NCBI RefSeq assembly: GCF_003461245.1
Contig: NZ_QTWS01000023.1
Coordinates: 1 to 64,000, forward strand
Direction of reading: 5' to 3'
Length of the DNA: 64,000 nucleotides
DNA from: Blautia sp. AF19-10LB
GTDB taxonomy: Bacteria; Bacillota; Clostridia; Lachnospirales; Lachnospiraceae
Shown: piece by piece, positions 9,841 through 18,198 of the stretch
How positions within the stretch are numbered: the first letter of the stretch is position 1
How the letters are laid out: the number at the start of each line of letters is the position of its first letter
Notes under the pieces: generated by a model
The model's database searches: none
The model's input: the letters and a program-made list of their open reading frames with translations, nothing else
What the model was told of the DNA's origin: nothing
Made by a program: the position numbers and the translations under genes

Positions 9841-9933
9841 TGTACAGTATTTTCTTATTGATTTTGTGATAATACCGGTTCACTCCCTTCTATATTAAGG
9901 CAGTCTCCCCCGGTATATACTTGACCATGTCTT

Positions 9934-9962
9934 ATTTTACCCAATTCCCCTGTGTTTTACAA
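9934..9962 (-). promoter_or_regulatory. Candidate SigA promoter of the comEA operon
   Basis: On the minus strand a -35 of TTGTAA (9957-9962) and a -10 of TAAAAT (9934-9939) are separated by exactly 17 bp. This is the only good match found between comEA and the upstream transporter gene. The leader to comEA would be about 60-90 nt. Prediction from pattern only. Confidence 0.45.
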
Positions 9963-9992
9963 TAGGAAACTTCTATTCTTCCAGGATTACCC

Positions 9993-10427
9993 TTATTTCT
10001 GCCATTTAAAGATCACGATCCCGGCGATCGCGATCAGCATTCCCAGGACTTTTCTCCACTCAAAAGGCTCTTTATCCACGCCAAAAAGCCCCATCAGTTC
10101 GATCAGATATGCAACGATCAGCTGCGAGAGCACGATCAGCATGGCTGCTTTTGCAGGACCGAGTGCGCCCATGCTCTGGATCACGGTGATCGTGATAAAT
10201 GCTCCGATCACGCCTCCAAGAAGTGTGTATTTATTCTCCACCTGCCATAACGCAGAAACGCTCTGCCGCCCTGTAAAAAGCCACGCGGCAACGCAGACTG
10301 CAAAAGCCGAGAGCTGCACCCAGCCCGTCGATACCCACAGGCTGCTCTGTTTCGTCACTTCCGTATTAAAAACTCCCTGAATACTCATCAATGCACCTGA
10401 GATCAGTGCTGCAAGAAATCCCCACAT
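9993..10427 (-). CDS. YdcZ-type DMT family transporter (DUF606)
   Basis: The 144-residue membrane protein has about five helices and the conserved opening of the DUF606/YdcZ family (LAALISGALMSIQGVFN), in which half-size DMT-like proteins may pair as dimers. The ATG at 10427 has GGAGGG about 8 nt upstream; a more distal ATG at 10457 lacks one. The substrate is unknown. It stands alone between the feo operon terminator and the comEA operon, all on the minus strand. Confidence 0.8.
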   Translation of the reverse strand: MWGFLAALISGALMSIQGVFNTEVTKQSSLWVSTGWVQLSAFAVCVAAWLFTGRQSVSALWQVENKYTLLGGVIGAFITITVIQSMGALGPAKAAMLIVLSQLIVAYLIELMGLFGVDKEPFEWRKVLGMLIAIAGIVIFKWQK

Positions 10428-10460
10428 AGTAATATCCCTCCGCAATATGCAATGCAATAA

Positions 10461-10492
10461 AAAGAGACTGGTTTATCAATTCCAGTCTCTTT
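10461..10492 (-). terminator. Rho-independent terminator of the feo operon
   Basis: An 11-bp perfect stem (AAAGAGACTGG with CCAGTCTCTTT) with a 10-nt loop is followed on the minus strand by TTTTTATT. It lies after the last small gene of the feo operon and before the YdcZ-type transporter gene. Confidence 0.85.
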
Positions 10493-10552
10493 ATCCTGTT
10501 TAATATCAGCATATACGGATCTCGGTATTTTTATACACTTTAATATCTGCTG

Positions 10553-10702
10553 TTATTTTTCACTGTTTCTGAACTCTTCGTCCTTTTTCTGTGCTCTTTT
10601 TTTCTTGATCCACTGAAATCCCTGATAGAGCAGCATTCCTACAATGTAGATAACAATGACTGCACCGAACATATACATCGTGGATCCTGTTGAATTTCCC
10701 AT
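10553..10702 (-). CDS. 49-residue single-pass membrane protein at the end of the feo operon
   Basis: This short gene encodes a small Gly/Ser/Thr N-terminus with two Met, one hydrophobic helix (about residues 10-27, FGAVIVIYIVGMLLYQGF) and a strongly charged Lys/Arg/Glu C-terminus. It has an excellent ribosome-binding site (TAGGAGGTG, 4-5 nt before the ATG) and begins 10 bp after the FeoB-associated Cys-rich gene, so it is almost certainly translated from the feo mRNA. It ends about 60 bp before the operon terminator. No family is recognised. A role as a small FeoB-complex subunit is a guess from position. Confidence 0.75.
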   Translation of the reverse strand: MGNSTGSTMYMFGAVIVIYIVGMLLYQGFQWIKKKRAQKKDEEFRNSEK

Positions 10703-10712
10703 ACAGCACCTC

Positions 10713-10919
10713 CTATTTCAGACGTTTTTTAGAAGACTGCGCAGTACTTTTGTTGAAAGCAGCCCCGCTGCATCCGCCGCAGCTTCCACAGTTGCCGCTG
10801 CATCCACTGCAGCCCATGTGTTTACCTTCTTTGGCATTTTTTACATTTTTGTAGATTATGTATGCACAATATCCAAGGATCAAAGCCATGATAATAATAT
10901 TTGCCAGCATTTCACTCAT
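10713..10919 (-). CDS. FeoB-associated Cys-rich membrane protein
   Basis: The 68-residue protein has one N-terminal membrane helix (about 4-24) followed by a short cytoplasmic tail. The tail carries a dense Gly/Cys array (CSGCSGNCGSCGGC near 39-52) and a basic end. This matches the FeoB-associated family found beside feoB in many Firmicutes. The Cys cluster could bind ferrous iron near the FeoB pore, which is a family-level inference rather than something shown here. It is the fourth gene of the feo operon, about 90 bp after feoB. Confidence 0.88.
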   Translation of the reverse strand: MSEMLANIIIMALILGYCAYIIYKNVKNAKEGKHMGCSGCSGNCGSCGGCSGAAFNKSTAQSSKKRLK

Positions 10920-10958
10920 CCTCTCTTTAAATACTGCCAGTCATATAAAGTGAAAACA

Positions 10959-10989
10959 GAGGCCGGACACATCAACTGCATCCAGCCCC
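10959..10989 (-). terminator. Intercistronic stem-loop after feoB
   Basis: A 9-bp stem with G-U wobbles (GGGGCTGGA with TCCGGCCTC on the minus strand) is followed by TGTTTTC. It may act as a partial terminator or an mRNA-stability element between feoB and the two small downstream genes. Confidence 0.5.
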
Positions 10990-11008
10990 TTTATTATTTC
11001 ATAATTTC

Positions 11009-13189
11009 TTATGCCTGTACAGAACGTTTGGAATAAACTTTCTGATCTTTGTATGGATCTGGTCTGAACAGCAGGAACAGCATTGCGATAAGTACTACGA
11101 ATCCTACTACAGTACCGATACCAAATGCTCCACCAGTTACGAAAGAACCGATCTGATAGAAGCAGAGGCAAACGATGTAAGCGAATACGTTCTGGAAGAG
11201 AATTGCGAACCAGAACCATTTCTTGTCGTTCATTTCTTTTGCCATTGTTGCGATAGCTGCAAGGCAAGGAGAATCAAGAAGGTTGAACATCAGGAAGGAG
11301 AAAGCTGCGATTCCTGTCGGGAACCAGCTTGCAACACCTGCTGCAACGTTTACTGCATCTTCTGTATCACCAGCTACGTTAGCCAGGACACCCATTGTAG
11401 ATACGATAGCTTCTTTTGCTGTGAAACCGGAGATAGAAGCTGCTACCGGCTGCCACTCGCCAAATCCAAGTGGTGCGAAGATCGGAGCGATCACACCGCC
11501 GATTGCTGCCATAAGGCTGTCTGCGCTGTCTTCTACCATACCGAATCCACCATCTGTGAATCCAAATCCACCAAGGAACCACATTACTACACAAGCAAGG
11601 AACAGGATTGTACCAGCTTTGATGATGAAGCCTTTCAGTCTTTCCCATACGTGAAGGAGAACTGTCTTAGCCTGCGGAATATGATACTGCGGAAGCTCCA
11701 TTACGAACGGAGCCGGTTTACCGGAGAACGGTTTTGTTTTCTTAAGAATGATCGCTGCTACAAGTACAGCTACGATTCCGATAAAGTACATCAGAGGAGC
11801 GATAAAGGAGCTCTCTGCATATCCTGCGGTCTCACCAGCAATTACACCACCCATAAGAGCGATAACCGGAAGTTTTGCACCACAAGGAATAAATGTTGCT
11901 GTCATGATAGTAAGACGTCTGTCATTATCCTGCTCGATGGTCTTGGAAGCCATGATTCCAGGGATACCGCATCCAGAAGAAATAAGGAGCGGAATGAAGC
12001 TCTTACCGGAAAGTCCGAAGTGACGGAATACACGGTCCATAACAAATGCGATACGTACCATGTAACCACAGTCTTCAAGGATGGACAGGAACAGGAACAG
12101 GATTGCCATCTGAGGAACGAATCCAAGTACTGCACCAAGACCACCGATGATACCGTCAACTACAAGTCCCATTACCATATCGCCAGCGCCGATGCTGCCG
12201 AGGATATTGCTTGCGAAGTCCTGAATAGCTACTACGAATACATCATTTGTCCAGTCTGTTACGAATGTACCAACTGTTGTTACAGATACATAATATACTA
12301 ACCACATGATCGCGATGAAGATCGGGATACCAAGGATACGGTTGGTAACGATACGGTCGATCTTATCGGATACGGTAAGTTTGTCTTTACCTTTCTTAAC
12401 AGTTGTGTTTACGATCTTCTGGATGAAAGTATATCTCTCATCTGTTACGATACTTTCCATATCATCGTCATGTTTCTTTTCGATCGCCTGACGTTTGCTG
12501 TCTACAGTAGACTGTGCAGAAGCGGAAAGTTTGATGGATTCCTTTACTTTCTCATCGTTTTCAAGGAATTTGATCGCATACCATCTCTTCTTGTCTTCTG
12601 TGATAGATTCCGGAAGGACATCCTTCACATCAGCGATAGCTGCTTCCATTTCTTTGGAGAAGACTTCTTTTGGAAGATCAGCGCTGCTCTTCTTTGCTGT
12701 TTTGATTGCTTCGTCGATCAGTTTGTCAAGACCTTCGCCCTTCAGTGCGGATGTCTCAACGATCGGGCAGTCAAGCAGCATGGAAAGACGCTTAACATCG
12801 ATCTTGATTCCTCTTTTTTCAAGAAGGTCTGCCATGTTCAGCGCGATGACAACCGGAACACCGGTCTCAACAAGCTGAGTGGTCAGATACAGGTTACGCT
12901 CGATGTTTGTTGCATCGACAAGATCGATGATAACATCTGGGTTCTCTTTCAGGACATAGTCACGGCTGACTACTTCTTCCAGAGTGTATGGTGACATGGA
13001 ATAGATACCAGGAAGGTCAGTTACGATAACATCCTCGCCTTTTCCTCTTTTGCCTTTTAATTTACCTTCTTTTTTCTCTACAGTAACTCCCGGCCAGTTT
13101 CCTACATACTGGTTAGCGCCCGTTAATGCGTTGAACATTGTTGTTTTACCACAGTTCGGGTTGCCGGCAAGTGCAATCTTAATTGCCAT
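11009..13189 (-). CDS. feoB: Ferrous iron transporter FeoB
   Basis: The 726-residue protein has the N-terminal G domain with G1 (GNPNCGKTT near 9-17), G3 (DLPGIYSM), G4 (NMAD) and G5 (SALKG). A helical GDI-like spacer with a Lys/Glu-rich region follows (about 180-270). The membrane domain contains paired Gate motifs, including CGYMVRIAFVMDR and SGCGIPG. FeoB imports Fe(II) across the cytoplasmic membrane. Length is typical. It lies about 100 bp downstream of the second feoA, with a small hairpin (13274-13291) between them, in an operon headed by a promoter with a DtxR-like operator. Confidence 0.97.
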   Translation of the reverse strand: MAIKIALAGNPNCGKTTMFNALTGANQYVGNWPGVTVEKKEGKLKGKRGKGEDVIVTDLPGIYSMSPYTLEEVVSRDYVLKENPDVIIDLVDATNIERNLYLTTQLVETGVPVVIALNMADLLEKRGIKIDVKRLSMLLDCPIVETSALKGEGLDKLIDEAIKTAKKSSADLPKEVFSKEMEAAIADVKDVLPESITEDKKRWYAIKFLENDEKVKESIKLSASAQSTVDSKRQAIEKKHDDDMESIVTDERYTFIQKIVNTTVKKGKDKLTVSDKIDRIVTNRILGIPIFIAIMWLVYYVSVTTVGTFVTDWTNDVFVVAIQDFASNILGSIGAGDMVMGLVVDGIIGGLGAVLGFVPQMAILFLFLSILEDCGYMVRIAFVMDRVFRHFGLSGKSFIPLLISSGCGIPGIMASKTIEQDNDRRLTIMTATFIPCGAKLPVIALMGGVIAGETAGYAESSFIAPLMYFIGIVAVLVAAIILKKTKPFSGKPAPFVMELPQYHIPQAKTVLLHVWERLKGFIIKAGTILFLACVVMWFLGGFGFTDGGFGMVEDSADSLMAAIGGVIAPIFAPLGFGEWQPVAASISGFTAKEAIVSTMGVLANVAGDTEDAVNVAAGVASWFPTGIAAFSFLMFNLLDSPCLAAIATMAKEMNDKKWFWFAILFQNVFAYIVCLCFYQIGSFVTGGAFGIGTVVGFVVLIAMLFLLFRPDPYKDQKVYSKRSVQA

Positions 13190-13293
13190 TTTTTCTTACC
13201 TCCTTAATCCCTCTTTGTTGCAGCCATAAGGCCGCTCAACAAAACTTTAATTCTTATGTACAGAACATGATTCATTGCTGGGAACAGCAATCC

Positions 13294-13512
13294 TTATTTT
13301 ACCTGTACGCACTGAGCATCGTTCTTTCTTACGGATAACTCATAGCCTCTTACAGTGATCTCAACAGGATCTCCAAGCGGAGCGACTTTTCTGATGTAGA
13401 TTTCGCTTCCTTTGGTGATTCCCATATCCATAATGCGTCGTTTGTAAGCGCCGTCTCCCTCAATCTTAGTTACAACAACGGTACTTCCGACTTTTGCCTC
13501 ACCTAAAGTCAT
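13294..13512 (-). CDS. feoA: FeoA domain protein (operon copy 2)
   Basis: This is a 72-residue SH3-like FeoA protein (MTLGEAKVGSTVVVTKI; RRIMDMGITKGSEI; PLGDPVEITVRGYELSVRK). FeoA proteins bind FeoB and are needed for Fe(II) uptake. The ATG follows a good ribosome-binding site (AAAGGAG). A 213-bp gap separates it from the upstream feoA, and that gap is filled by a 156-bp structured element in the sense direction. Confidence 0.93.
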   Translation of the reverse strand: MTLGEAKVGSTVVVTKIEGDGAYKRRIMDMGITKGSEIYIRKVAPLGDPVEITVRGYELSVRKNDAQCVQVK

Positions 13513-13561
13513 TGTTCTGTCTCCTTTCCTCTTGTTGATTTATTATATATACTTGACGCCC

Positions 13562-13717
13562 CTGACGAAGTGCTCCATTGCTTCGCAATTCCACACTTCT
13601 GCAGACATTCGGAATCCGCTGATTTTCTTCGAAAATCGCTACTTCCTCATGTTTGGCGGGTTTCAAATTCATCCGCTAATGTATGCAAGCATACAACGTA
13701 GCTGCAATTTTAAACCC
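13562..13717 (-). repeat. 156-bp structured element, copy B (minus orientation)
   Basis: Read on the minus strand this element matches the 156-bp element at 24122-24277. The shared unpaired blocks are CGCCAAAYATGAGGAAGTAG and CGGATTCCGAATRTYTGCA, plus a terminal TTCGTMAG. It forms three stem-loops: a long outer hairpin (GGGTTT with AAACCC, inner GTATGC-tt-GCATAC), a 7-bp hairpin GATTTTC-gaa-GAAAATC (13621-13637) and a nested hairpin (GAAGTG with CACTTC outside, ATTGC-gaa-GCAAT inside). Stem sequences differ from the other copy but keep pairing. It ends about 50 nt before the feoA start. Function unknown; it could be a mobile palindromic repeat or a structured leader RNA. Confidence 0.8.
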
Positions 13718-13725
13718 TGGGGCTG

Positions 13726-13938
13726 TCAGATCATAATATGCTTTGCCATATCTGAGTTGACTGCTACACGGGCATCTTTGACGTTAACGATTACATTGCC
13801 GCCGATCGCAGACACTACTGAAATCTCTGTACCTGTTACAAATCCAAGGTTTGCGAGAAATCTTCTTGTTTCTTCATTTCCACCGATCTTGAGAATTGTA
13901 TTTACTTCGCCGATTCCGGCCATTGTAAGTGGCATCAT
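13726..13938 (-). CDS. feoA: FeoA domain protein (operon copy 1)
   Basis: A 70-residue FeoA-type SH3-like protein (PLTMAGIGEVNTILKIGG; RFLANLGFVTGTEISVV; VNVKDARVAVNSDMAKHI). It is the first gene of the feo operon and is clearly diverged from the second FeoA, so the pair is not a recent tandem duplication. The start at 13938 has only a weak purine-rich ribosome-binding site. Two FeoA proteins upstream of one FeoB occur in several Firmicutes. Confidence 0.9.
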   Translation of the reverse strand: MMPLTMAGIGEVNTILKIGGNEETRRFLANLGFVTGTEISVVSAIGGNVIVNVKDARVAVNSDMAKHIMI

Positions 13939-14019
13939 GGTATCTACTCTTCTTTCTCTAATGATAATTTTTTTCGTTTAAAAAGACCGCAGTCACAGAC
14001 CACTTCCTTTTTCTACTAA

Positions 14020-14051
14020 GTTAGTATATTCTAACGTTGGTAAGCTGTCAA
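14020..14051 (-). promoter_or_regulatory. feo promoter with overlapping DtxR-like operator
   Basis: On the minus strand TTGACA (14046-14051), a 17-bp spacer and TATACT (14023-14028) form a near-perfect SigA promoter. An inverted repeat GTTAG-6-CTAAC (14020-14035) covers the -10. It resembles the half-sites of DtxR/IdeR-type iron boxes (TTAG...CTAA). Binding there by the divergently encoded DtxR-family protein would block transcription when metal is replete. The pattern is seen directly; the regulator assignment is inferred. Confidence 0.75.
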
Positions 14052-14290
14052 GTACTTTTTTTCGTTCTATATAACCTGCATTCGTTAATCATAACTATAA
14101 TTTGCATCATAAAACTTTTATTTGTCACAAGTGACTCTTGTTTGTTATGTACAATATTCGTTCGTTTTGCATAACTATTGTGCAAATTTGTATAAAAAAA
14201 TTCCTGCCTTTCCGGGCAGGAGTCTCTGTTTGTGCCAAAATATGCAATTATAAAAAACATTGGATTTTTGCGGTTTTCTCTGCATTCATC
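14052..14290. other. AT-rich intergenic region between feo and the DtxR gene
   Basis: No convincing gene is seen. It holds an imperfect palindrome (TTGCA-9-TGCAA, about 14178-14196) and a GC hairpin (CCTGCC with GGCAGG, 14203-14220). On the minus strand the hairpin is followed by seven T residues and would work as an intrinsic terminator, possibly insulating the feo promoter from antisense read-through. Confidence 0.5.
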
Positions 14291-14323
14291 TTGTTCCGGA
14301 CGCGAAAATATGATATGATATCA
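14291..14323 (+). promoter_or_regulatory. Promoter of the DtxR-family gene with palindrome over the -10
   Basis: TTGTTC (14291-14296), a 17-bp spacer and TATGAT (14314-14319) lie about 75 nt before the ATG. The -10 is embedded in TGATAT-G-ATATCA (14311-14323), a palindrome with only the centre unpaired, suggesting a possible autoregulatory site. Confidence 0.5.
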
Positions 14324-14392
14324 ATAATACAAAGCAATACGAGATTATGCAAACAAACGCATGATTTCTTTCAGCAGAATTGGGGTGTAAGA

Positions 14393-14767
14393 ATGCATAC
14401 AAACGAATCCGCCGAAAACTATCTGGAAACGATTCTTATCTTAAGCAAATCCCATCCGGTCGTTCGCTCCGTAGATGTTGCCTCTGAACTTGGATTCAAG
14501 AAATCCAGCGTCAGCGTTGCCATGAAGAAGCTTCGTGAGACCGATCAGATCACCGTATCACCTGAGGGATACCTTTACCTGACCGAATCAGGACGTGCAA
14601 CCGCAGAGAAAATTTACGAGCGTCATCTCTTTCTTTCTGAGTGGCTTGAGAAACTGGGTGTTGACCCGGTTGTTGCAGCAAGTGATGCCTGCAAGATCGA
14701 GCACGTGATCAGTACCGAGAGCTTTGCCGCGATCAAGAAACACATTGATCTTAACAGTATGGAATAA
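14393..14767 (+). CDS. DtxR/MntR-family metal-dependent regulator (feo-linked)
   Basis: The 124-residue protein has the N-terminal winged helix-turn-helix (ENYLETILILSK; VDVASELGFKKSSVSVAMKKL) and the dimerisation/metal-binding domain (ERHLFLSEWLEKLGVDPVVAASDACKIEHVIS). Metal ligands expected of the family, Glu and His in the ERH and CKIEH motifs, are present. It has no C-terminal SH3 domain, so it is MntR-like in size. The start at 14393 follows GGGGTG; a longer reading frame reaches back to 14138 through AT-rich non-coding sequence and is rejected. It is divergent from feo and probably represses it. Confidence 0.9.
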   Translation: MHTNESAENYLETILILSKSHPVVRSVDVASELGFKKSSVSVAMKKLRETDQITVSPEGYLYLTESGRATAEKIYERHLFLSEWLEKLGVDPVVAASDACKIEHVISTESFAAIKKHIDLNSME

Positions 14768-14814
14768 TATATTTCTATCAGATATCAGATTTGTACAGTA
14801 GTTTCAAAAGGCAG

Positions 14815-14842
14815 GAGCCTGGCAGTTACGCCAGGCTCTTTT
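14815..14842 (+). terminator. Terminator overlapping the end of argD
   Basis: A 9-bp stem (GAGCCTGGC with GCCAGGCTC) with a 6-nt loop is followed by TTTTCT on the plus strand. It ends the DtxR-family transcript, and its loop contains the argD stop codon (14826-14828), so it lies between two convergent genes. Confidence 0.8.
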
Positions 14843-16022
14843 CTAATTTCTCGATCATTTCATCGATATTTTCTTTTGTGATAACAAGCGGAGGTACAAG
14901 ACGGAGTACGTCGCTTCCTGCTGAGATCACAAGAAGCCCGTTCTCAAGTGCCTTTGTCACAACACTTCCCACAGTCGCTCCTTCGATCACCAGTCCCTGC
15001 ATGAAACCTTTTCCACGACGTGCTGCGACGATCGGGTATTTTTCCACAAGTGTGTCGAGTTTTTCCTCTAAATATGGGGTTAATTCCTGTACATGTGCCA
15101 GGATACCGGCCTGCTCAAAGATATCAAACACCTTGCTGACAGCTGCACATACAAACGGGTTTCCACCATAAGTTGTGCCATGATCTCCCGGTACGAGAGA
15201 TGCTGCTGCAGCTTTTTCCCCGAGGACAAATGCCCCGACCGGGACACCGCAGCCAAGTGCTTTGGCACAGGTCATCACATCCGGTTTGACACCGTAGGAC
15301 TGCCATGCGAAGTAATATCCGGTACGTCCCATACCGCACTGGATCTCGTCAAAGATCAGGATAATATCATTTTCGTCACAGAGTGCGCGAAGTCCCTCAA
15401 GGAATTCCTTCTGTGCCGGATAGATGCCGCCCTCTCCCTGTACGACCTCTGTGATGATCGCGCAGGTCTTGTCTGTGATCTGTGCTTTGACGCTCTCAAG
15501 ATCATTGAAATCCGCAAATTTAACACCGCCGATCAGTGGTTCGAACGGCTCTCTGTAATGCTCTGTTCCTGTGACAGAAAGAGCTCCCATGCTTCTTCCG
15601 TGGAAAGAATGGTTCATTGCGATGATCTCATATTTCTGTGCTTCTTTGCCATATTTGGTATAGGCGTATTTACGTGCAGCTTTGAGTGCACCCTCGATTG
15701 CCTCTGTTCCACTGTTTGTGAAGAACGCTTTGGCAAGTCCGCTGGCTTTGACCAGTTTTTCTCCTGCTTCGCTCATCGGCTCATTGTAATAAAGATTGGA
15801 AATATGAGTCAGCTTGTCGATCTGTGCTTTTAAAGCCTCGTCATATCCCGGATAATGATATCCCAGTGCATTTACTGCGATCCCGGCAGCAAAGTCGAGA
15901 TATTTTTTGCCCTCTGTATCATAGAGATAGCATCCTTCCCCATGGTCAAACATGACCGGGAAACGATTATATGTATGCAGAATACTTTCTTCTGCATGAT
16001 TCATCTGTTCATTCATGCTCAT
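14826..16022 (-). CDS. argD: Acetylornithine aminotransferase
   Basis: This 398-residue class III PLP aminotransferase converts N-acetylglutamate semialdehyde to N-acetylornithine. Visible signatures are the phosphate-binding TNSGTEA (102-108), [12 protein letters not shown] with Asp225, and the PLP lysine Lys254 in CAKALG. Length is typical of ArgD. The first 14 nt overlap the end of argB, consistent with translational coupling, and GGGGAG lies about 10 nt before the ATG. It is the last gene of the argCJBD operon. Confidence 0.96.
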   Translation of the reverse strand: MSMNEQMNHAEESILHTYNRFPVMFDHGEGCYLYDTEGKKYLDFAAGIAVNALGYHYPGYDEALKAQIDKLTHISNLYYNEPMSEAGEKLVKASGLAKAFFTNSGTEAIEGALKAARKYAYTKYGKEAQKYEIIAMNHSFHGRSMGALSVTGTEHYREPFEPLIGGVKFADFNDLESVKAQITDKTCAIITEVVQGEGGIYPAQKEFLEGLRALCDENDIILIFDEIQCGMGRTGYYFAWQSYGVKPDVMTCAKALGCGVPVGAFVLGEKAAAASLVPGDHGTTYGGNPFVCAAVSKVFDIFEQAGILAHVQELTPYLEEKLDTLVEKYPIVAARRGKGFMQGLVIEGATVGSVVTKALENGLLVISAGSDVLRLVPPLVITKENIDEMIEKLEKSLA

Positions 16023-16905
16023 TGTAATATTTCTCCCCGTCTTCTCTTAAAATAGCAGTACCGATACCTTTGTTTGTAAAAATCTCCAGAAGGAGGCTGT
16101 GCGGAATACGTCCGTCCAGGATATGTACTCTGTTTACGCCTTCCTCGATCGCATCGATGCAGTTCTGCAGTTTCGGAATCATTCCACCGCCTACATAACC
16201 GTCGCTGATCAGTTTTTCTGCTTCGTGTACATGTAACTCGGAGATCAGAGAACTCGGATCATCTTTGTCCTTGTATACACCCTCAATATCAGAAAGGAAT
16301 ACAAGTTTTTCTGCATGGACAGCCTCTGCGATCGCACATGCTGCATCATCTGCATTAATATTATAAGAATCAAAGTTTGTGTCAAATCCGATCGGAAATA
16401 CGATCGGAAGGAAGTCTTTTTCGAGAAGATCCTGCAGAACCTTCGGATTGACTTTCTCGATATCGCCTACATATCCGATATCTTCGCCCTTGGAAAGTTT
16501 CTTGTGGCACTGGAGAAGTCCACCGTCCTTGCCGCTGATACCAACAGCCTGTACACCGAGGGATTCCACCAGTGTAACCAGTTCTTTGTTGACTTTTGCG
16601 AGAACCATCTCTGCGATCTCCATAGTGTCTTTGTCTGTTACGCGGAGACCGTTTACAAAACGTGGTTCCATGCCGACTTTGTTGACCCAGCGGCTGATTT
16701 CCTTACCGCCTCCGTGAACGATGATCGGTTTGAAACCGATCAGTTTCAGAAGTACAACGTCCTTGATGACATTTGCTTTGAGTTCTTCGTCCAGCATGGC
16801 ACTTCCGCCGTACTTTACTACTACGATCTTACGATTAAAACGCTGTATATAAGGAAGAGCCTCGATAAGAGTTTCTGCCTTGTCCAGATATTTCTGATTT
16901 ACCAT
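16009..16905 (-). CDS. argB: Acetylglutamate kinase
   Basis: The 298-residue amino-acid kinase family protein carries KYGGSAM near residue 31, the substrate loop VHGGGKEIS and the Asp-rich ADDAACAIA motif. It phosphorylates N-acetylglutamate, usually the arginine-inhibited step in organisms with an ArgJ-based cyclic pathway. It starts 29 bp after argJ and overlaps argD. Confidence 0.96.
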   Translation of the reverse strand: MVNQKYLDKAETLIEALPYIQRFNRKIVVVKYGGSAMLDEELKANVIKDVVLLKLIGFKPIIVHGGGKEISRWVNKVGMEPRFVNGLRVTDKDTMEIAEMVLAKVNKELVTLVESLGVQAVGISGKDGGLLQCHKKLSKGEDIGYVGDIEKVNPKVLQDLLEKDFLPIVFPIGFDTNFDSYNINADDAACAIAEAVHAEKLVFLSDIEGVYKDKDDPSSLISELHVHEAEKLISDGYVGGGMIPKLQNCIDAIEEGVNRVHILDGRIPHSLLLEIFTNKGIGTAILREDGEKYYNEHE

Positions 16906-16934
16906 TTTTTCATTTCTCCTCGATTTTAAATTTT

Positions 16935-18158
16935 TTATGAACGATAATCCGCATTGATCTTGACATAATCATAGGTAAGGTCACATCCCCATGCGGTTGC
17001 GGTGCAGTCGCCCATCTTGATGTCTGCGATCGCAGTTACCGCTTCTTCGGAAAGGATCTTTGTCGCTTCTTCTTCGCTGTAATCTACAGCCACACCGTTT
17101 TCGATGATCTGGATCTTACCTGCCTTGCTCTCAAAGTAGAGGTCTACTTTTTCCGGATCAAACTGTGCACCTGAGTAGCCCATCGCACAGAGGATCCTTC
17201 CCCAGTTTGCATCATGTCCGTAGATCGCTGCTTTTGTAAGGGAGGAAGTAACAACGGATTTACTCAAAGTCACTGCCTGTTCCTTGCTCTCTGCACCGAT
17301 GATCTTTACTTCAAACAGTGCAGTCGCACCCTCACCGTCGCCTGCAATCTTCTTGGCAAGTGTGGTGTTGATGTAATTCAGTGCCTCGCAGAATTTCTGA
17401 TAGTCTTCGTTTTTCTCATTGATCTCCGGGTTCTCTGCCATTCCGTTTGCCAGCAGGAGAACAGTATCGTTTGTGGAGGTATCGCCGTCAACAGATACCA
17501 TATTATAAGTATCTTTGACATCCTGGCTCAGAGCTTCCTGGAGAAGCTGCTTGGAAATGCATACGTCTGTTGTGACAAAACCAAGCATCGTGCACATGTT
17601 CGGATGGATCATTCCGGATCCCTTGCACATGCCGCCGATTGTAACTGTCTTGCCGCCGATCTCGATTTCTACGGCAACTTCTTTCTCTACGGTATCCGTT
17701 GTCATGATTGCTTTGGCTGCTTCGTTTCCGGCTTCCAGAGTTCCCTTGAGCTTCGGAGCCATTGCCTTGACACCGTCGGAAAGTTTCTCGATCGGAAGCT
17801 GCATGCCGATAACGCCCGTAGATGCGACCAGTACGCTGTTTTCATCTACGTTCAGAGTCTCTGCTGCTGCTTTTGCTGTTGCCCGGCAGTAGCTGAATCC
17901 CTCTTCTCCTGTACACGCATTGGCGATACCGCTGTTGCAGACGATCACCTGTGCACTTGGATGTTTATAAACGATCTCCTGGTCCCATTTGACCGGAGCT
18001 GCCTTTACGATATTTGTGGTAAAAGTTCCTGCTGCCACGCATGGTTTCTCGCTGTAGACCATTGCCATGTCAGTTCTTCCCTGATATTTGATCCCTGCTG
18101 CTGTGGATGCCGCCTGGAATCCTTTTGCCGCTGTAACTCCACCTGTAATAACCTTCAT
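16935..18158 (-). CDS. argJ: Bifunctional ornithine acetyltransferase / N-acetylglutamate synthase
   Basis: The 407-residue ArgJ precursor is autoprocessed into two chains before the nucleophilic Thr190 in [14 protein letters not shown]. Most family members have Ala before that Thr; here it is Cys. The motif otherwise agrees, with Gly-rich CKGSGM, TTDV and the C-terminal [19 protein letters not shown]. ArgJ recycles the acetyl group from acetylornithine to glutamate, completing a cyclic pathway. Whether it is mono- or bifunctional cannot be settled from sequence. It lies 40 bp after argC. Confidence 0.95.
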   Translation of the reverse strand: MKVITGGVTAAKGFQAASTAAGIKYQGRTDMAMVYSEKPCVAAGTFTTNIVKAAPVKWDQEIVYKHPSAQVIVCNSGIANACTGEEGFSYCRATAKAAAETLNVDENSVLVASTGVIGMQLPIEKLSDGVKAMAPKLKGTLEAGNEAAKAIMTTDTVEKEVAVEIEIGGKTVTIGGMCKGSGMIHPNMCTMLGFVTTDVCISKQLLQEALSQDVKDTYNMVSVDGDTSTNDTVLLLANGMAENPEINEKNEDYQKFCEALNYINTTLAKKIAGDGEGATALFEVKIIGAESKEQAVTLSKSVVTSSLTKAAIYGHDANWGRILCAMGYSGAQFDPEKVDLYFESKAGKIQIIENGVAVDYSEEEATKILSEEAVTAIADIKMGDCTATAWGCDLTYDYVKINADYRS

Positions 18159-18198
18159 AATCTATACTCCTCCTTGGTACAAAAATCTCCGTTTTTAT

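Noticed and set aside
14048..14260. 70-codon open frame on the minus strand between feo and the DtxR gene
   Set aside because: AT-rich, no ribosome-binding site, crosses a terminator-like hairpin and shows no family resemblance.
14138..14392. N-terminal extension of the DtxR-family gene
   Set aside because: Covers the promoter and AT-rich leader. The internal ATG at 14393 gives the standard family N-terminus and the same length as the paralog.
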